Shown piece by piece: positions 1 to 7,444 of a stretch of 17,465 nt of DNA. Under the pieces are notes generated by a model. It made no database searches and was not told the origin of the DNA. It worked only from the letters and a program-made list of their open reading frames with translations. This DNA comes from an uncultured Treponema sp. Lineage in GTDB: Bacteria > Spirochaetota > Spirochaetia > Treponematales > Treponemataceae. The first letter of the stretch is position 1. Every line of letters starts with the position of its first letter. Location of the stretch: assembly GCA_937885235.1 (NCBI GenBank), contig CAKZZK010000216.1, forward strand, positions 1 through 17,465. Direction: 5' to 3'. A program made the position numbers and the translations under genes.

Positions 1-1326
1 GGCTATTACACCGCCAAGCGCTATGATTTTGCTGTCTATGCGCTGAACAAAAAAGGCGAGGAGCGCTATGTATACAATCTGAAAGCAAACACGGTGGTTC
101 CCTACGAAAAACCGGAGCTGGAAGACACCGCCGCCATTCTCTTTACGAGCGGCACGACGAGCAAGCCAAAGGGCGTCATGCTCAGCCACAAGAATTTTGT
201 GAGCGATGCCTACATTGCCCAGACGAATATGATTATTGACTACCACGACGTGTTCTATGCGCTCCTGCCCATACACCATGCCTATACCATGCAGGCTGTG
301 TTCATTGAATCCCTTGCCATCGGTGCGGAAATAGTATTTGGCAAGAGCCTCTCCGTGTCGCGCATGATGAACGACCTCAAGCAGGGGAACATCACCATGA
401 TGCTCGGCGTCCCCATGCTCTTCAACAAGCTTGCGGACGGTATCATGAAGGGCATAAAGAAAAAAGGCGTGGTGGTTTATGCGCTCGTCCGCTTCCTTAT
501 GGGGCTTTCGTATATCATCAAGAAGCTGTTCAAGGTGAATCCCGGCAAGTACCTGTTCAAAAGCGTGCTCAAGCAGGCGAACCTTTACACTGTGCGCATT
601 GCTATCAGCGGCGGCGGTCCGCTTGCAAAGGAGGTCTTCCGCTTCTTCAATGAGATGGGCATAAACTTCGTGCAGGGCTACGGGCTTACCGAGACGTCGC
701 CTATCATTGCCCTTAACCCCATAGAGCACTTCAAGATAGAAAGCGTGGGCAGCTATTTTGCCGGACACATGGAGATGAAGATACTCAATCCCGACAAGGA
801 CGGTATCGGCGAAATCTGTGTGAAGGGACCCATGGTCATGCAGGGCTACTACCAGATGCCGGAGGAGACTGCCAAAGTCTTTACGGAGGATGGCTGGTTC
901 AAGACAGGCGATTTGGGCTGGATAGACAGCGAGAACTACCTCATGCTTGCGGGACGCGCAAAAAATATGATAGTCACTGAAGGCGGCAAAAATGTCTATC
1001 CTGAGGAAATAGAAGATATGTTCCAGCTTGAAACGGATATCCAGCAGATAACCGTGCAGGGCTACCTTGCCAACAAGGAACGGAAGTCAGAAGAGCTGGA
1101 AGCGCTCATCTATCCCAGTGATGAGCTTTACAAGCGGCTCAATGTGGCGCGAGGAGATGTCACGGGGGAATTTTCGGTGAGCGAGGCTGTCGGTGCCATT
1201 GTGGGCAGGGTGAACAAGAAGCTGCAGCCCTACCAGCGCATTACGAAGATTACGCTTTTGGACAAGCCTCTGGAGATGACCACGACGCTCAAGGTCAAGC
1301 GCAACTACGGAAGGAAATATATTTAG
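1..1326 (+). CDS. AMP-binding acyl-CoA synthetase (long-chain fatty acid-CoA ligase type), 5' end missing
   Basis: The frame is already open at base 1, so the true start lies upstream; 441 residues are visible. The protein belongs to the ANL adenylate-forming superfamily: it would activate a carboxylate (probably a fatty acid) with ATP to an acyl-adenylate and transfer it to CoA. Visible motifs in order are the Ser/Thr/Gly-rich phosphate loop FTSGTTSKPKG (about residue 49 of the fragment), GYGLTETSP (about 226), WFKTGDLGW (about 300) and the hinge/C-terminal region GRAKNMIVTEGGKNVYPEEIE (from about 318), ending in a lysine-bearing tail (TTLKVKRNYG) that is typical of the catalytic C-terminal lid. 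By comparison with family members some 120-150 N-terminal residues are missing. The hydrophobic stretch near residues 155-180 fits peripheral membrane association. Chain-length preference cannot be read from the sequence. Confidence 0.93.
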   Translation, partial: GYYTAKRYDFAVYALNKKGEERYVYNLKANTVVPYEKPELEDTAAILFTSGTTSKPKGVMLSHKNFVSDAYIAQTNMIIDYHDVFYALLPIHHAYTMQAVFIESLAIGAEIVFGKSLSVSRMMNDLKQGNITMMLGVPMLFNKLADGIMKGIKKKGVVVYALVRFLMGLSYIIKKLFKVNPGKYLFKSVLKQANLYTVRIAISGGGPLAKEVFRFFNEMGINFVQGYGLTETSPIIALNPIEHFKIESVGSYFAGHMEMKILNPDKDGIGEICVKGPMVMQGYYQMPEETAKVFTEDGWFKTGDLGWIDSENYLMLAGRAKNMIVTEGGKNVYPEEIEDMFQLETDIQQITVQGYLANKERKSEELEALIYPSDELYKRLNVARGDVTGEFSVSEAVGAIVGRVNKKLQPYQRITKITLLDKPLEMTTTLKVKRNYGRKYI

Positions 1327-1397
1327 CGGCAAGAGAGGCTAATTCTTCTACGTCAGCGGCGAAAAATCACAGAAAGCAATAATTTCACAAGACTTAC

Positions 1398-1426
1398 TTG
1401 TAATGCCTTTGTCGCTGTAGTAGAAT
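1398..1426 (+). promoter_or_regulatory. Promoter of the exonuclease gene, predicted leaderless
   Basis: A -10 box TAGAAT at 1421-1426 is spaced 17 bases from a weak -35 TTGTAA at 1398-1403. The expected transcription start, seven bases past the -10, falls on 1433, the A of the ATG. No Shine-Dalgarno sequence precedes the ATG. The leaderless reading is inference from geometry. Confidence 0.55.
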
Positions 1427-1432
1427 ACTGAC

Positions 1433-2437
1433 ATGGCAACGACGGAAACAGGGGAAACATTCATCTTTTTTGATATTGAAAGTGCCAACAATATCAATGG
1501 CGAGGGATACATTTGCTCTTTCGGCTATGTTATCTGCGATGAAAACTTCAACGTGCTGGAATCCAATGACATCGTGATGAACCCTCGGGTGGCTTTTGAT
1601 GAAATACTGCTTACCGAAGGCTCCCCCTGCACGCTCGCCTACAGCAGGGAGTACTTCCAGAGCCAGCCCGATTTTGCGTATTACTATGACACAATCAAGG
1701 CGCTGCTGCTTGCGCCCCACAGGACGGCGTTCGGCTTTGCTGTGGAAAATGATCTTGGCTTTCTTGCCTGCGCCTGCAAGCATTTCAATCTGGAGGAGGT
1801 GAACTTCGTCGCCTATGACTCTCAGATTGTGGCAACTAAGCTTCAGACATCCCGCGGCGGACTGGTGAACTGGATGAAACACTTCGGAATAGATACGTCC
1901 TCATTCACCATCCACAAGAGCAGCGATGATGCCATGATGACCATGCTGCTCGTCAAAAAGCTCTGCGAATGCCGCGAGATAGGTCTCGGAGCCTTTGCGG
2001 AGAATTTTCCTGATGCCTACCATTCCGTCGAACAGGACAAGGAGCGCCGCCGCTTCCGCGAATACAGGCGCTATATGGAACAGCAGTGTTCTTCGCTTGT
2101 GAACCAGCGCAACAGCAACCCGCATTCACGCAGGCTGCGGGGAAAATTCAGACTGCTCTTTGCCACGAACCGCGATTTTGACCAGATGTATGAAATTATT
2201 AGGCTCGTCTATGACAACGGTGGTGTTGTCGTCAAGGATATAAAGCCGAAGTGTACCGTCGTCGGGGAAGACAACAAGGAGCGCCCTGCGTGGCTCGATG
2301 CCCCGCGCTTTGCTTCAGTCCGCTATATCACTTTCAAGCAGCTTTTCGCTATGCTCGGCAAGGAAGAGCCGTCTTTTGTGGAGCAGTCAAAGAACGTGCC
2401 TGACCTGCAGGACATCTTTAAAGAATATCTCGTTTGA
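1433..2437 (+). CDS. DnaQ-like DEDDh 3'-5' exonuclease with BRCT-like C-terminal domain
   Basis: The 334-residue protein has the order of motifs of the epsilon/RNase T exonuclease superfamily. Asp14 and Glu16 (FFDIES) form ExoI, Asp107 (FAVENDLGFL) is a candidate ExoII, and His161 with Asp166 (HKSSDDA) form ExoIII of the H-x4-D type, so all metal-binding acidic residues appear present. After a basic, coiled linker (about 200-235) there is a segment of about 75 residues (235-310) with the layout of a BRCT domain: a LRGK-xx-LLFA strand, a helix, NGGVVV, TVVG and a final helix. This suggests a DNA repair or proofreading accessory role in the cytoplasm, with the BRCT-like part binding DNA ends or partners. 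The family makes the exonuclease call firm; the substrate is not known. The start at 1433 is chosen because the -10 box lies six bases upstream. Confidence 0.8.
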   Translation: MATTETGETFIFFDIESANNINGEGYICSFGYVICDENFNVLESNDIVMNPRVAFDEILLTEGSPCTLAYSREYFQSQPDFAYYYDTIKALLLAPHRTAFGFAVENDLGFLACACKHFNLEEVNFVAYDSQIVATKLQTSRGGLVNWMKHFGIDTSSFTIHKSSDDAMMTMLLVKKLCECREIGLGAFAENFPDAYHSVEQDKERRRFREYRRYMEQQCSSLVNQRNSNPHSRRLRGKFRLLFATNRDFDQMYEIIRLVYDNGGVVVKDIKPKCTVVGEDNKERPAWLDAPRFASVRYITFKQLFAMLGKEEPSFVEQSKNVPDLQDIFKEYLV

Positions 2438-2445
2438 CGTATACT
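2417..2445 (+). promoter_or_regulatory. Promoter of the beta-propeller gene, predicted leaderless
   Basis: TATACT at 2440-2445 is a good -10 box (5 of 6), 17 bases from TTTAAA at 2417-2422 (4 of 6). It lies at the end of the upstream coding region. The predicted start of transcription, 2452, is one base before the ATG at 2453, and no Shine-Dalgarno sequence is seen. Confidence 0.5.
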
Positions 2446-2452
2446 GTCTTTT

Positions 2453-3466
2453 ATGAACGGTAGAAAGAAAAACACAATGGCGGCACTGCTTGCCTTTGCT
2501 CTGTGCGCGGGCGCCTTTTCGCTGACGGTAGAGAAGGAAGGCAGTTATTCCTGCGGCAGGCAGCCAAAGCAGGTGCTGTTTTCCCCCGACAGCTCCCTTG
2601 TGGTGCTTCCCCTCCTTGATGACAAGGGCTTTCAGGTCATCAGTCTGGCGGACGGGAGCCATCCCCGGCTTATAGCCCCGCCGCGTGCGGAAAAGCTCGG
2701 CTTTGCCGAAGGGCTCTTCATTCCAGAAAAGCAGGCTTTCTTTGTTTCCCAGATGAGCACAGGATACATCTACGAGTATGATTATCCCTCGTTTTCATTC
2801 AGGCGCGAAATCAGTACAGGCGGGGTATGGTCAAAGTTCATCGCTTGGAGCGGGGACAAACGGTTGCTTGCAGTGTCCAACTGGGTGTCCAACGATGTGA
2901 GCCTCATCGATTATGAAAGCGGCAAGGTGCTCCGCAGCATCAAGACAAAGGCGGCGCCTCGGGGGCTTGCATTCACCAAGCAGGGGAGCGAAATCATCGT
3001 GCTCTGCTTTGACGGCGGCGTTATCCAGAAATTCAGCACAGAGGACGGCAAGCTTTTGGCATCCTGCGCCGTGCAGAAATCAGCCATGCGCCATATCGCT
3101 GTCAATGACGCAGAGAGCAAGGCATATATCAGCGATATGTATCATGCCAGCCTTTATGAGCTGGACTTGTCCTCATTTGCCATCACTCGCACCTGGAAAG
3201 TGTTCAACAATCCCAATACCATTGCGCTTTATAAGGACCGATACCTCTTTGCCTCGTCCCGCGGGCCGAACAACAAGAAAGATTACACGCTGCGGAGCCC
3301 AGTGGACGGCAAAATCACCGTGATTGATACGCTGACGGGGGAGGTCGTGCTTGCCATACGGGGAGGCAATCAGCCTACAGGGCTGGACATCTCTCCTGAC
3401 GGCAAGTGGCTCTGCTTTTCAAATTTTCAGGATGCAAACATAGAGCTTTACCGGCTTAAAGACTGA
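2453..3466 (+). CDS. Exported YncE/YVTN-type beta-propeller protein
   Basis: The 337-residue product begins with a basic start (MNGRKK) and a hydrophobic stretch to about residue 23 (ALCAGAFS), a probable signal peptide, so the protein should be periplasmic or surface-located. The rest is built of repeated blades with motifs such as VLFSPDSSLVVLP, RLLAVSNWVSNDVSLID, GLAFTKQGSEIIVL, VNDAESKAYISDM and GLDISPDGKWLCFSN, the pattern of the seven-bladed YncE/cytochrome D1-like propeller family. Such proteins are scaffolds for ligand or protein binding; no catalytic site is recognisable and no partner is indicated. The gene has its own predicted promoter inside the end of the previous gene. Its 3' end overlaps the end of the convergent nnr gene by 11 bases, leaving no room for a terminator between them. 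Confidence 0.78.
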   Translation: MNGRKKNTMAALLAFALCAGAFSLTVEKEGSYSCGRQPKQVLFSPDSSLVVLPLLDDKGFQVISLADGSHPRLIAPPRAEKLGFAEGLFIPEKQAFFVSQMSTGYIYEYDYPSFSFRREISTGGVWSKFIAWSGDKRLLAVSNWVSNDVSLIDYESGKVLRSIKTKAAPRGLAFTKQGSEIIVLCFDGGVIQKFSTEDGKLLASCAVQKSAMRHIAVNDAESKAYISDMYHASLYELDLSSFAITRTWKVFNNPNTIALYKDRYLFASSRGPNNKKDYTLRSPVDGKITVIDTLTGEVVLAIRGGNQPTGLDISPDGKWLCFSNFQDANIELYRLKD

Positions 3467-4922
3467 TGGCTTTTATGAGCGACTGCGGCGTAAGCGCATA
3501 ATCTTTTCCGGCGGAAGCAAGCGCATGGGCGAGCGAGGCATTCAGCGCGGCATCAAGCGGTTCCCTGCCCTGTGCGAGCAGGGACACTATCAGACCCGAG
3601 AGGACATCCCCCGAACCGCCCTTTGCGAGCGCGCTAGTGCCGTGTGTATTGATGTACAGCCCGCTGTCCTTGGCGATGAGCACGTTTGCTCCCTTCAAGA
3701 GCAGCACGGCGGCAGGGTAGCGGGCACAGAAGCTTTGCACCAGTTCCACGCGCCGTTCCACAATTTCCCCCGTCGTGAACTGCCCCATGCCGCAGATGGC
3801 AAGCAGGGAGGCGAATTCCTTGGGGTGCGGGGTGAGCACAAGCCCTTCTGCCCGCGCCTCAAGCAGGGCGGCAAGCTCTGGGTGGTAACATGCATCGGCA
3901 TCAAGCACGGCGGGTATAGCAGGGTGGGAGGCAAGGTAGCCAAAGGCGGGAGACTGAACCGCTGCCTTTCCAAGCCCCATGCCGACGGCGATAGCTGTCG
4001 TGTTTTCTGGAAAGTCTGTTCCTGCCATCAGCTCCCACGGAATGTCACTGCGGGCGCAGCTGCCTTGCACGAGCGTCACCAGTCCTGCGCCGAAGTGCAG
4101 CGCGGCTTCCGAGGCAAGCACCGCAGCCCCTGCCTTTTCCCCCTGCACTATAGCCGCGTGGCCAAAGCTGCCCTTGTGCACGTTCTGCCTGTTGCGATGC
4201 GGCAGGCGCAGGTCTTCTTTGTCTAGCAGGATTGCTGCGGGGCGCAGTGTGCCGTCGCCCTGCTCAAATGCCGAGCGGCTTATGCCCAGATTTGCGAGGC
4301 GTATCTTTCCACAGGCATCCTTTGCCCTGTCGCTGTAGAGGGAAAGCTTGAGTGCGCCCATGGTTACGGTTTCGTCAGCCATAAAGCAACTGCCCTCGCA
4401 GTTTCCCAGTGCGTCAAGCCCGGAAGGTACATCGCAGGCTATCTTGTATGCATCCTCGCCTGATATTGCTTCAATGGCAGCCTCTGCTTCCGGCGGGAGC
4501 TTTCCGTGGAAGCCACTGCCGAAGATGCAGTCGGCGATTGCCTTTAAGTCTATGCTTGTCTCTTCCAGATAGCGGTCGAGCTCGTAGAGCGGGAAGACAC
4601 GCACGCCAATCGCTTCTGCCCGCTTTTTTTGCAGGATGCAGAGAGGGCTTTTTGCTTCAAGCACCGCACAGACGGAGACGGAAAGCTCTTTTGAGTGCAG
4701 CCGCCGTGCCAGTGCATAGCCGTCTGCGCCATTGTTGCCGTTACCCGCAAGCACTAAAAGCGCGGGACGGTACAGGCAGGGGGCGTTCTGCTTTACAAGC
4801 TGCGCCAGAACGGCGCTTTCCAGTGCCGCCGCGGCATTTTCCATCATACAGTCTTCGGAGAGAGAAAAACATTCCCGTGCCTGTCTGTCAAGCTCGCGGG
4901 TGTCTGTGTATATGTTCTGCAT
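3456..4922 (-). CDS. nnr: Bifunctional NAD(P)H-hydrate repair enzyme (epimerase + ADP/ATP-dependent dehydratase)
   Basis: The protein repairs hydrated NADH and NADPH. The N-terminal YjeF_N half epimerises the R and S hydrates; the C-terminal ribokinase-like half dehydrates the S form with ADP or ATP. Visible in the N half are the dinucleotide-type loop GNGNNGADG (residues 60-68), DCIFGSGF and DVPSGLDA. In the C half are KGSFGHAAIVQG, VLDADA, LTPHPKEF and the kinase-type signature GTSALAKGGSGDVLSGL. Length (488 residues) and domain order match the family. The frame is open further upstream to 5093, but that extension runs across the divergent arfB promoter and reads as non-protein. ATG codons at 4931 and 4922 are possible; 4922 is preferred because the predicted transcription start is near 4925. 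No Shine-Dalgarno sequence is present. Confidence 0.93.
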   Translation of the reverse strand: MQNIYTDTRELDRQARECFSLSEDCMMENAAAALESAVLAQLVKQNAPCLYRPALLVLAGNGNNGADGYALARRLHSKELSVSVCAVLEAKSPLCILQKKRAEAIGVRVFPLYELDRYLEETSIDLKAIADCIFGSGFHGKLPPEAEAAIEAISGEDAYKIACDVPSGLDALGNCEGSCFMADETVTMGALKLSLYSDRAKDACGKIRLANLGISRSAFEQGDGTLRPAAILLDKEDLRLPHRNRQNVHKGSFGHAAIVQGEKAGAAVLASEAALHFGAGLVTLVQGSCARSDIPWELMAGTDFPENTTAIAVGMGLGKAAVQSPAFGYLASHPAIPAVLDADACYHPELAALLEARAEGLVLTPHPKEFASLLAICGMGQFTTGEIVERRVELVQSFCARYPAAVLLLKGANVLIAKDSGLYINTHGTSALAKGGSGDVLSGLIVSLLAQGREPLDAALNASLAHALASAGKDYALTPQSLIKAISL

Positions 4923-4931
4923 AGCGTACAT

Positions 4932-4960
4932 ATTATAGAAGATTTTAAACGGCTTGTCAT
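4932..4960 (-). promoter_or_regulatory. nnr promoter, strong and probably leaderless
   Basis: Read on the minus strand, ATGACA (4960-4955) is followed after exactly 17 bases by a perfect TATAAT (4937-4932). Transcription would begin about 4925, three bases before the ATG at 4922 and downstream of the alternative ATG at 4931. The -35 overlaps that of the divergent arfB promoter. Confidence 0.7.
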
Positions 4961-4982
4961 TACGTGCATTTCTTGCTATTGT
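4954..4982 (+). promoter_or_regulatory. arfB promoter, probably leaderless, extended -10
   Basis: TTGTCA (4954-4959, 5 of 6) is followed after 17 bases by TATTGT (4977-4982), which carries a TGC extension (4974-4976). The predicted start, 4989, is one base before the ATG at 4990. It shares its -35 bases with the nnr promoter. Confidence 0.55.
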
Positions 4983-4989
4983 TGCCGGT

Positions 4990-5406
4990 ATGGACAGGAC
5001 AGTTTTACACAATGCAGTGATTGCGCACACTTCTTTCAGCTTTTGCCGGAGCGGAGGTAAGGGTGGACAGAACGTAAACAAGGTGAACAGCAAGGTTCAT
5101 GCCACGCTGCCTGTAAACGCCATTGCGGGGCTTTCAGAGGAAGAACTTGCCGCCGTACTGCAGAAGCTTTCCGGCAGGATAAATACAGAGCAATTTTTGT
5201 GCCTTGATGTGGATGACGAGCGCTCACAGGACATAAACAGGAGCATCGCGCTTGCCCGCCTTGAAAGCCTCATTGCGTCAGCGGCATACATCCGCCCCAA
5301 GCGCAAAAAGACACGCCCAAGCAAGGCGGCACGGGAAAAACGGCTCGCCGACAAGAAGCTGCGTTCCGCACTTAAGAAAGCGCGGGGAAAATTTTGGGAC
5401 GAGTAG
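4990..5406 (+). CDS. arfB: ArfB/YaeJ-type peptidyl-tRNA hydrolase (alternative ribosome rescue factor)
   Basis: The 138-residue protein is a short release-factor homologue with the class I GGQ motif (GGKGGQNVNKVNSKV, GGQ at residues 25-27) but no codon-recognition domain. It ends in a long, very basic tail (RPKRKKTRPSKAAREKR and beyond) that in ArfB enters the empty mRNA channel of a stalled ribosome. It would release the nascent chain from ribosomes stuck without a stop codon. Length matches E. coli ArfB (about 140 residues). The frame is open from a start at 4954, but those 12 extra residues lie within the promoter and are not conserved-looking; the start at 4990 is preferred. The gene is divergent from nnr and convergent with the cyclase gene, with only four bases between the two stop codons. 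Confidence 0.9.
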   Translation: MDRTVLHNAVIAHTSFSFCRSGGKGGQNVNKVNSKVHATLPVNAIAGLSEEELAAVLQKLSGRINTEQFLCLDVDDERSQDINRSIALARLESLIASAAYIRPKRKKTRPSKAAREKRLADKKLRSALKKARGKFWDE

Positions 5407-5410
5407 CGGT

Positions 5411-7438
5411 TTATTTGCTTTTTGCTATCCAGACGCCTTGCCAATCGGCGGGCGGCGCTTTTTGCAGCTCTCGGCAGCGTTCTACGTAGTGTGCGGCGGG
5501 TGCGTCTTTGTCTGCTATGGAAGCGAAAAGTTCTTCCGCTTCTGTAAATTTTCCCTCATAGAAGCAGGCGAGCGCTTTGGCAAATACATCAAGCACGGGC
5601 TTTTTTGCCGCGAAATCTTCGGCGGTCATAGGCTCGAACACCGTCACCGCCTGCTTTTTACCGATGACCTCTGCACGGGCAAGTTCACGGAAGCAGAGCG
5701 CTGTGCCGTGGGCAAGGGCCGCCTGCCGTGTTTCATCGGAACACATGGTGTAGGTGCCAAACTGTTTGTTCAGTCCTTCCAGACGGGATGCGAGGTTTAC
5801 GCTGTCGCCGAGCATGGTGTAGTTGAAATGCCGCGAAGAGCCCATGTTGCCCACTACGGCAAGCCCGGTGTTTATGCCGATGCGCTGATACATAGGCTTT
5901 TTAGAACGCTTTTGCAGCTCTTCCCGCAACTCGTCAAGCTTTTTCTGACAGCGGATGGCGGCTTCTAGTCCTCGCCGCGCATGGTCTTCCTCCGTGATGG
6001 GAGCGTTCCAGAACGCAATGAGCGCATCCCCTTCGTATTTGTCCAGCGTGCCGCCGGAAGAGAGGATGATGTCCGTCATCTCGCCTAAGTAGTCGTTGAG
6101 CAGCGAGGTTAATTCCGCAGGGTCAAGGTTCTCGGATATGCTGGTGAAGCCCTGCACATCCGAAAAATAGATGGTGATTTCGCGCCGTTCGCCGCCGAGC
6201 GTTAAGAGTGCGGGGTCTGCAATGAGTTCATCGATGACTGCGGGATTGAGATACTGGCTGAACGCATGCTTTATGAACTTTTTCTGCCTGCCTTCCGAAT
6301 AATATGCCACCGCCACCGATGCAACAAAGCCCATCGTAAAGGCAAAGAGGGAGGCAACTAAAGGCATCCAGATTCCCGGTATGAAAAGCTGATATGCGAT
6401 GGCTGCCACTGCGGCAAGTCCTGCGAGAAAGCCACAGACATTGATGGTGATGCTCATGCGGTGCCTTTTCTGCTTGCCCGCAAAGGCAACCAGCACGGTA
6501 CCGCAGAACGAAAGCACTGCGAAAAGCAAAAGCGAGGCCGCGAGGGGCAGGGGATGAATTTCGTGTCCATTTCTCACCGTGTCGAGCAAGGTGATATGGG
6601 TGCCCACGCCGGGATAGGTCTGTGACACAGGCGTACTGCATATATCATACAGCCCTGGCGCATAGACACCGAAAAAGACAGCCATATCTTTGAAGTATTC
6701 CGGTTCAATCAAGTCATCGGGGAAAGCGTCTGCATTGTCCCGCCATGCGTACCAGCTCTGCAAAATCTGCATCGCGCTGTAGGGAATATAGTCATCCATT
6801 GAGCGCGTATATCTGAGCCTTACGGTGTCACCCTTCTGTATATGCTTCAGCACCGAGGGCAGGCTCTCTTCGTTAAGGGCGAGCACGGAAACTCCCAGAG
6901 AGGGATATGCCTTATCCTCGTGGATATGTCCCCAGCTTGCACGGCGAACCACCCCGTCGCTGTCTGATGTGCTGAGCACATTTGCAAGCAGACCTGCGGA
7001 ATCCAGAATGGGCTGCACGGGCAGAACTATGTCTTCGCCTAGAAAATGCGTGGCAAGGGCGGTCTTCCCGAATGCACGGTTTGCGCTTGCAAAATTCTCA
7101 TCGTCTTCCGCCCCGTACAGGGACGGCTCTGTATAAAGCATATCGAAAGCGACACAGGCGGCACCCGCGGCATCAAAGTAACGCACGATATCCCCGTAAG
7201 CAGAACGGGGCCATGGCCAGCTCCAGCCAAGCGTCTCTTTTGCCCAGTCAAGGCTTTCTTGATCAATGACCACTATGGCTATGGATTCATCTGCCCGCCA
7301 GTGCCCCGCCGTTTTCTTCATACGGTGGTCGTAGGATTTGTTTTCAAGGAACGAAAAGACCCCGCTGAGGTAGCAGAGCGACGTGCAGACAAATGCCGCC
7401 GCAGTGACAAGCGGAATGCTCTTGCTGTGCTTCTTCAT
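5411..7438 (-). CDS. CHASE2-domain class III adenylate cyclase, membrane-bound
   Basis: The protein should make cAMP in response to an extracytoplasmic signal. Residues are numbered from the upstream GTG at 7444. A membrane segment at about 11-31 is followed by a CHASE2 sensor domain (about 35-290, with IAIVVIDQESL and GWSWPWPR), then three membrane segments between about 299 and 381, then a class III cyclase domain (about 422-590). Metal-binding aspartates are Asp429 (FSDVQGF) and Asp473 (EGDALIAFW). The purine-specifying pair is Lys469/Thr543, the class IIIb pattern that points to ATP. Transition-state residues Asn550 and Arg554 are present. A C-terminal helical tail resembles TPR-like sequence. 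GTG at 7444 abuts the previous stop codon; ATG at 7438 is chosen because AGGTG lies just upstream. It is the last gene of the SH3-M48-cyclase operon. Confidence 0.9.
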   Translation of the reverse strand: MKKHSKSIPLVTAAAFVCTSLCYLSGVFSFLENKSYDHRMKKTAGHWRADESIAIVVIDQESLDWAKETLGWSWPWPRSAYGDIVRYFDAAGAACVAFDMLYTEPSLYGAEDDENFASANRAFGKTALATHFLGEDIVLPVQPILDSAGLLANVLSTSDSDGVVRRASWGHIHEDKAYPSLGVSVLALNEESLPSVLKHIQKGDTVRLRYTRSMDDYIPYSAMQILQSWYAWRDNADAFPDDLIEPEYFKDMAVFFGVYAPGLYDICSTPVSQTYPGVGTHITLLDTVRNGHEIHPLPLAASLLLFAVLSFCGTVLVAFAGKQKRHRMSITINVCGFLAGLAAVAAIAYQLFIPGIWMPLVASLFAFTMGFVASVAVAYYSEGRQKKFIKHAFSQYLNPAVIDELIADPALLTLGGERREITIYFSDVQGFTSISENLDPAELTSLLNDYLGEMTDIILSSGGTLDKYEGDALIAFWNAPITEEDHARRGLEAAIRCQKKLDELREELQKRSKKPMYQRIGINTGLAVVGNMGSSRHFNYTMLGDSVNLASRLEGLNKQFGTYTMCSDETRQAALAHGTALCFRELARAEVIGKKQAVTVFEPMTAEDFAAKKPVLDVFAKALACFYEGKFTEAEELFASIADKDAPAAHYVERCRELQKAPPADWQGVWIAKSK

Positions 7439-7444
7439 AAGCAC

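Noticed and set aside
1323..1342. Possible terminator after the acyl-CoA synthetase gene (TTAGC/GCTAA)
   Set aside because: Only five base pairs around a ten-base loop, with a mixed T/C tail; too weak to call.
1391..1405. Small inverted repeat ACAAG/CTTGT near the exonuclease promoter
   Set aside because: Five base pairs only and expected by chance in this A/T-rich stretch; not reported as an operator.
4923..5093. 57-codon N-terminal extension of Nnr
   Set aside because: The extension covers the divergent promoter region and the start of arfB, and the Nnr domain begins right after the ATG at 4922.
5252..5968. Plus-strand open frame of 238 codons
   Set aside because: It runs across the end of arfB and antisense to the cyclase domain, which is well supported by its motifs.
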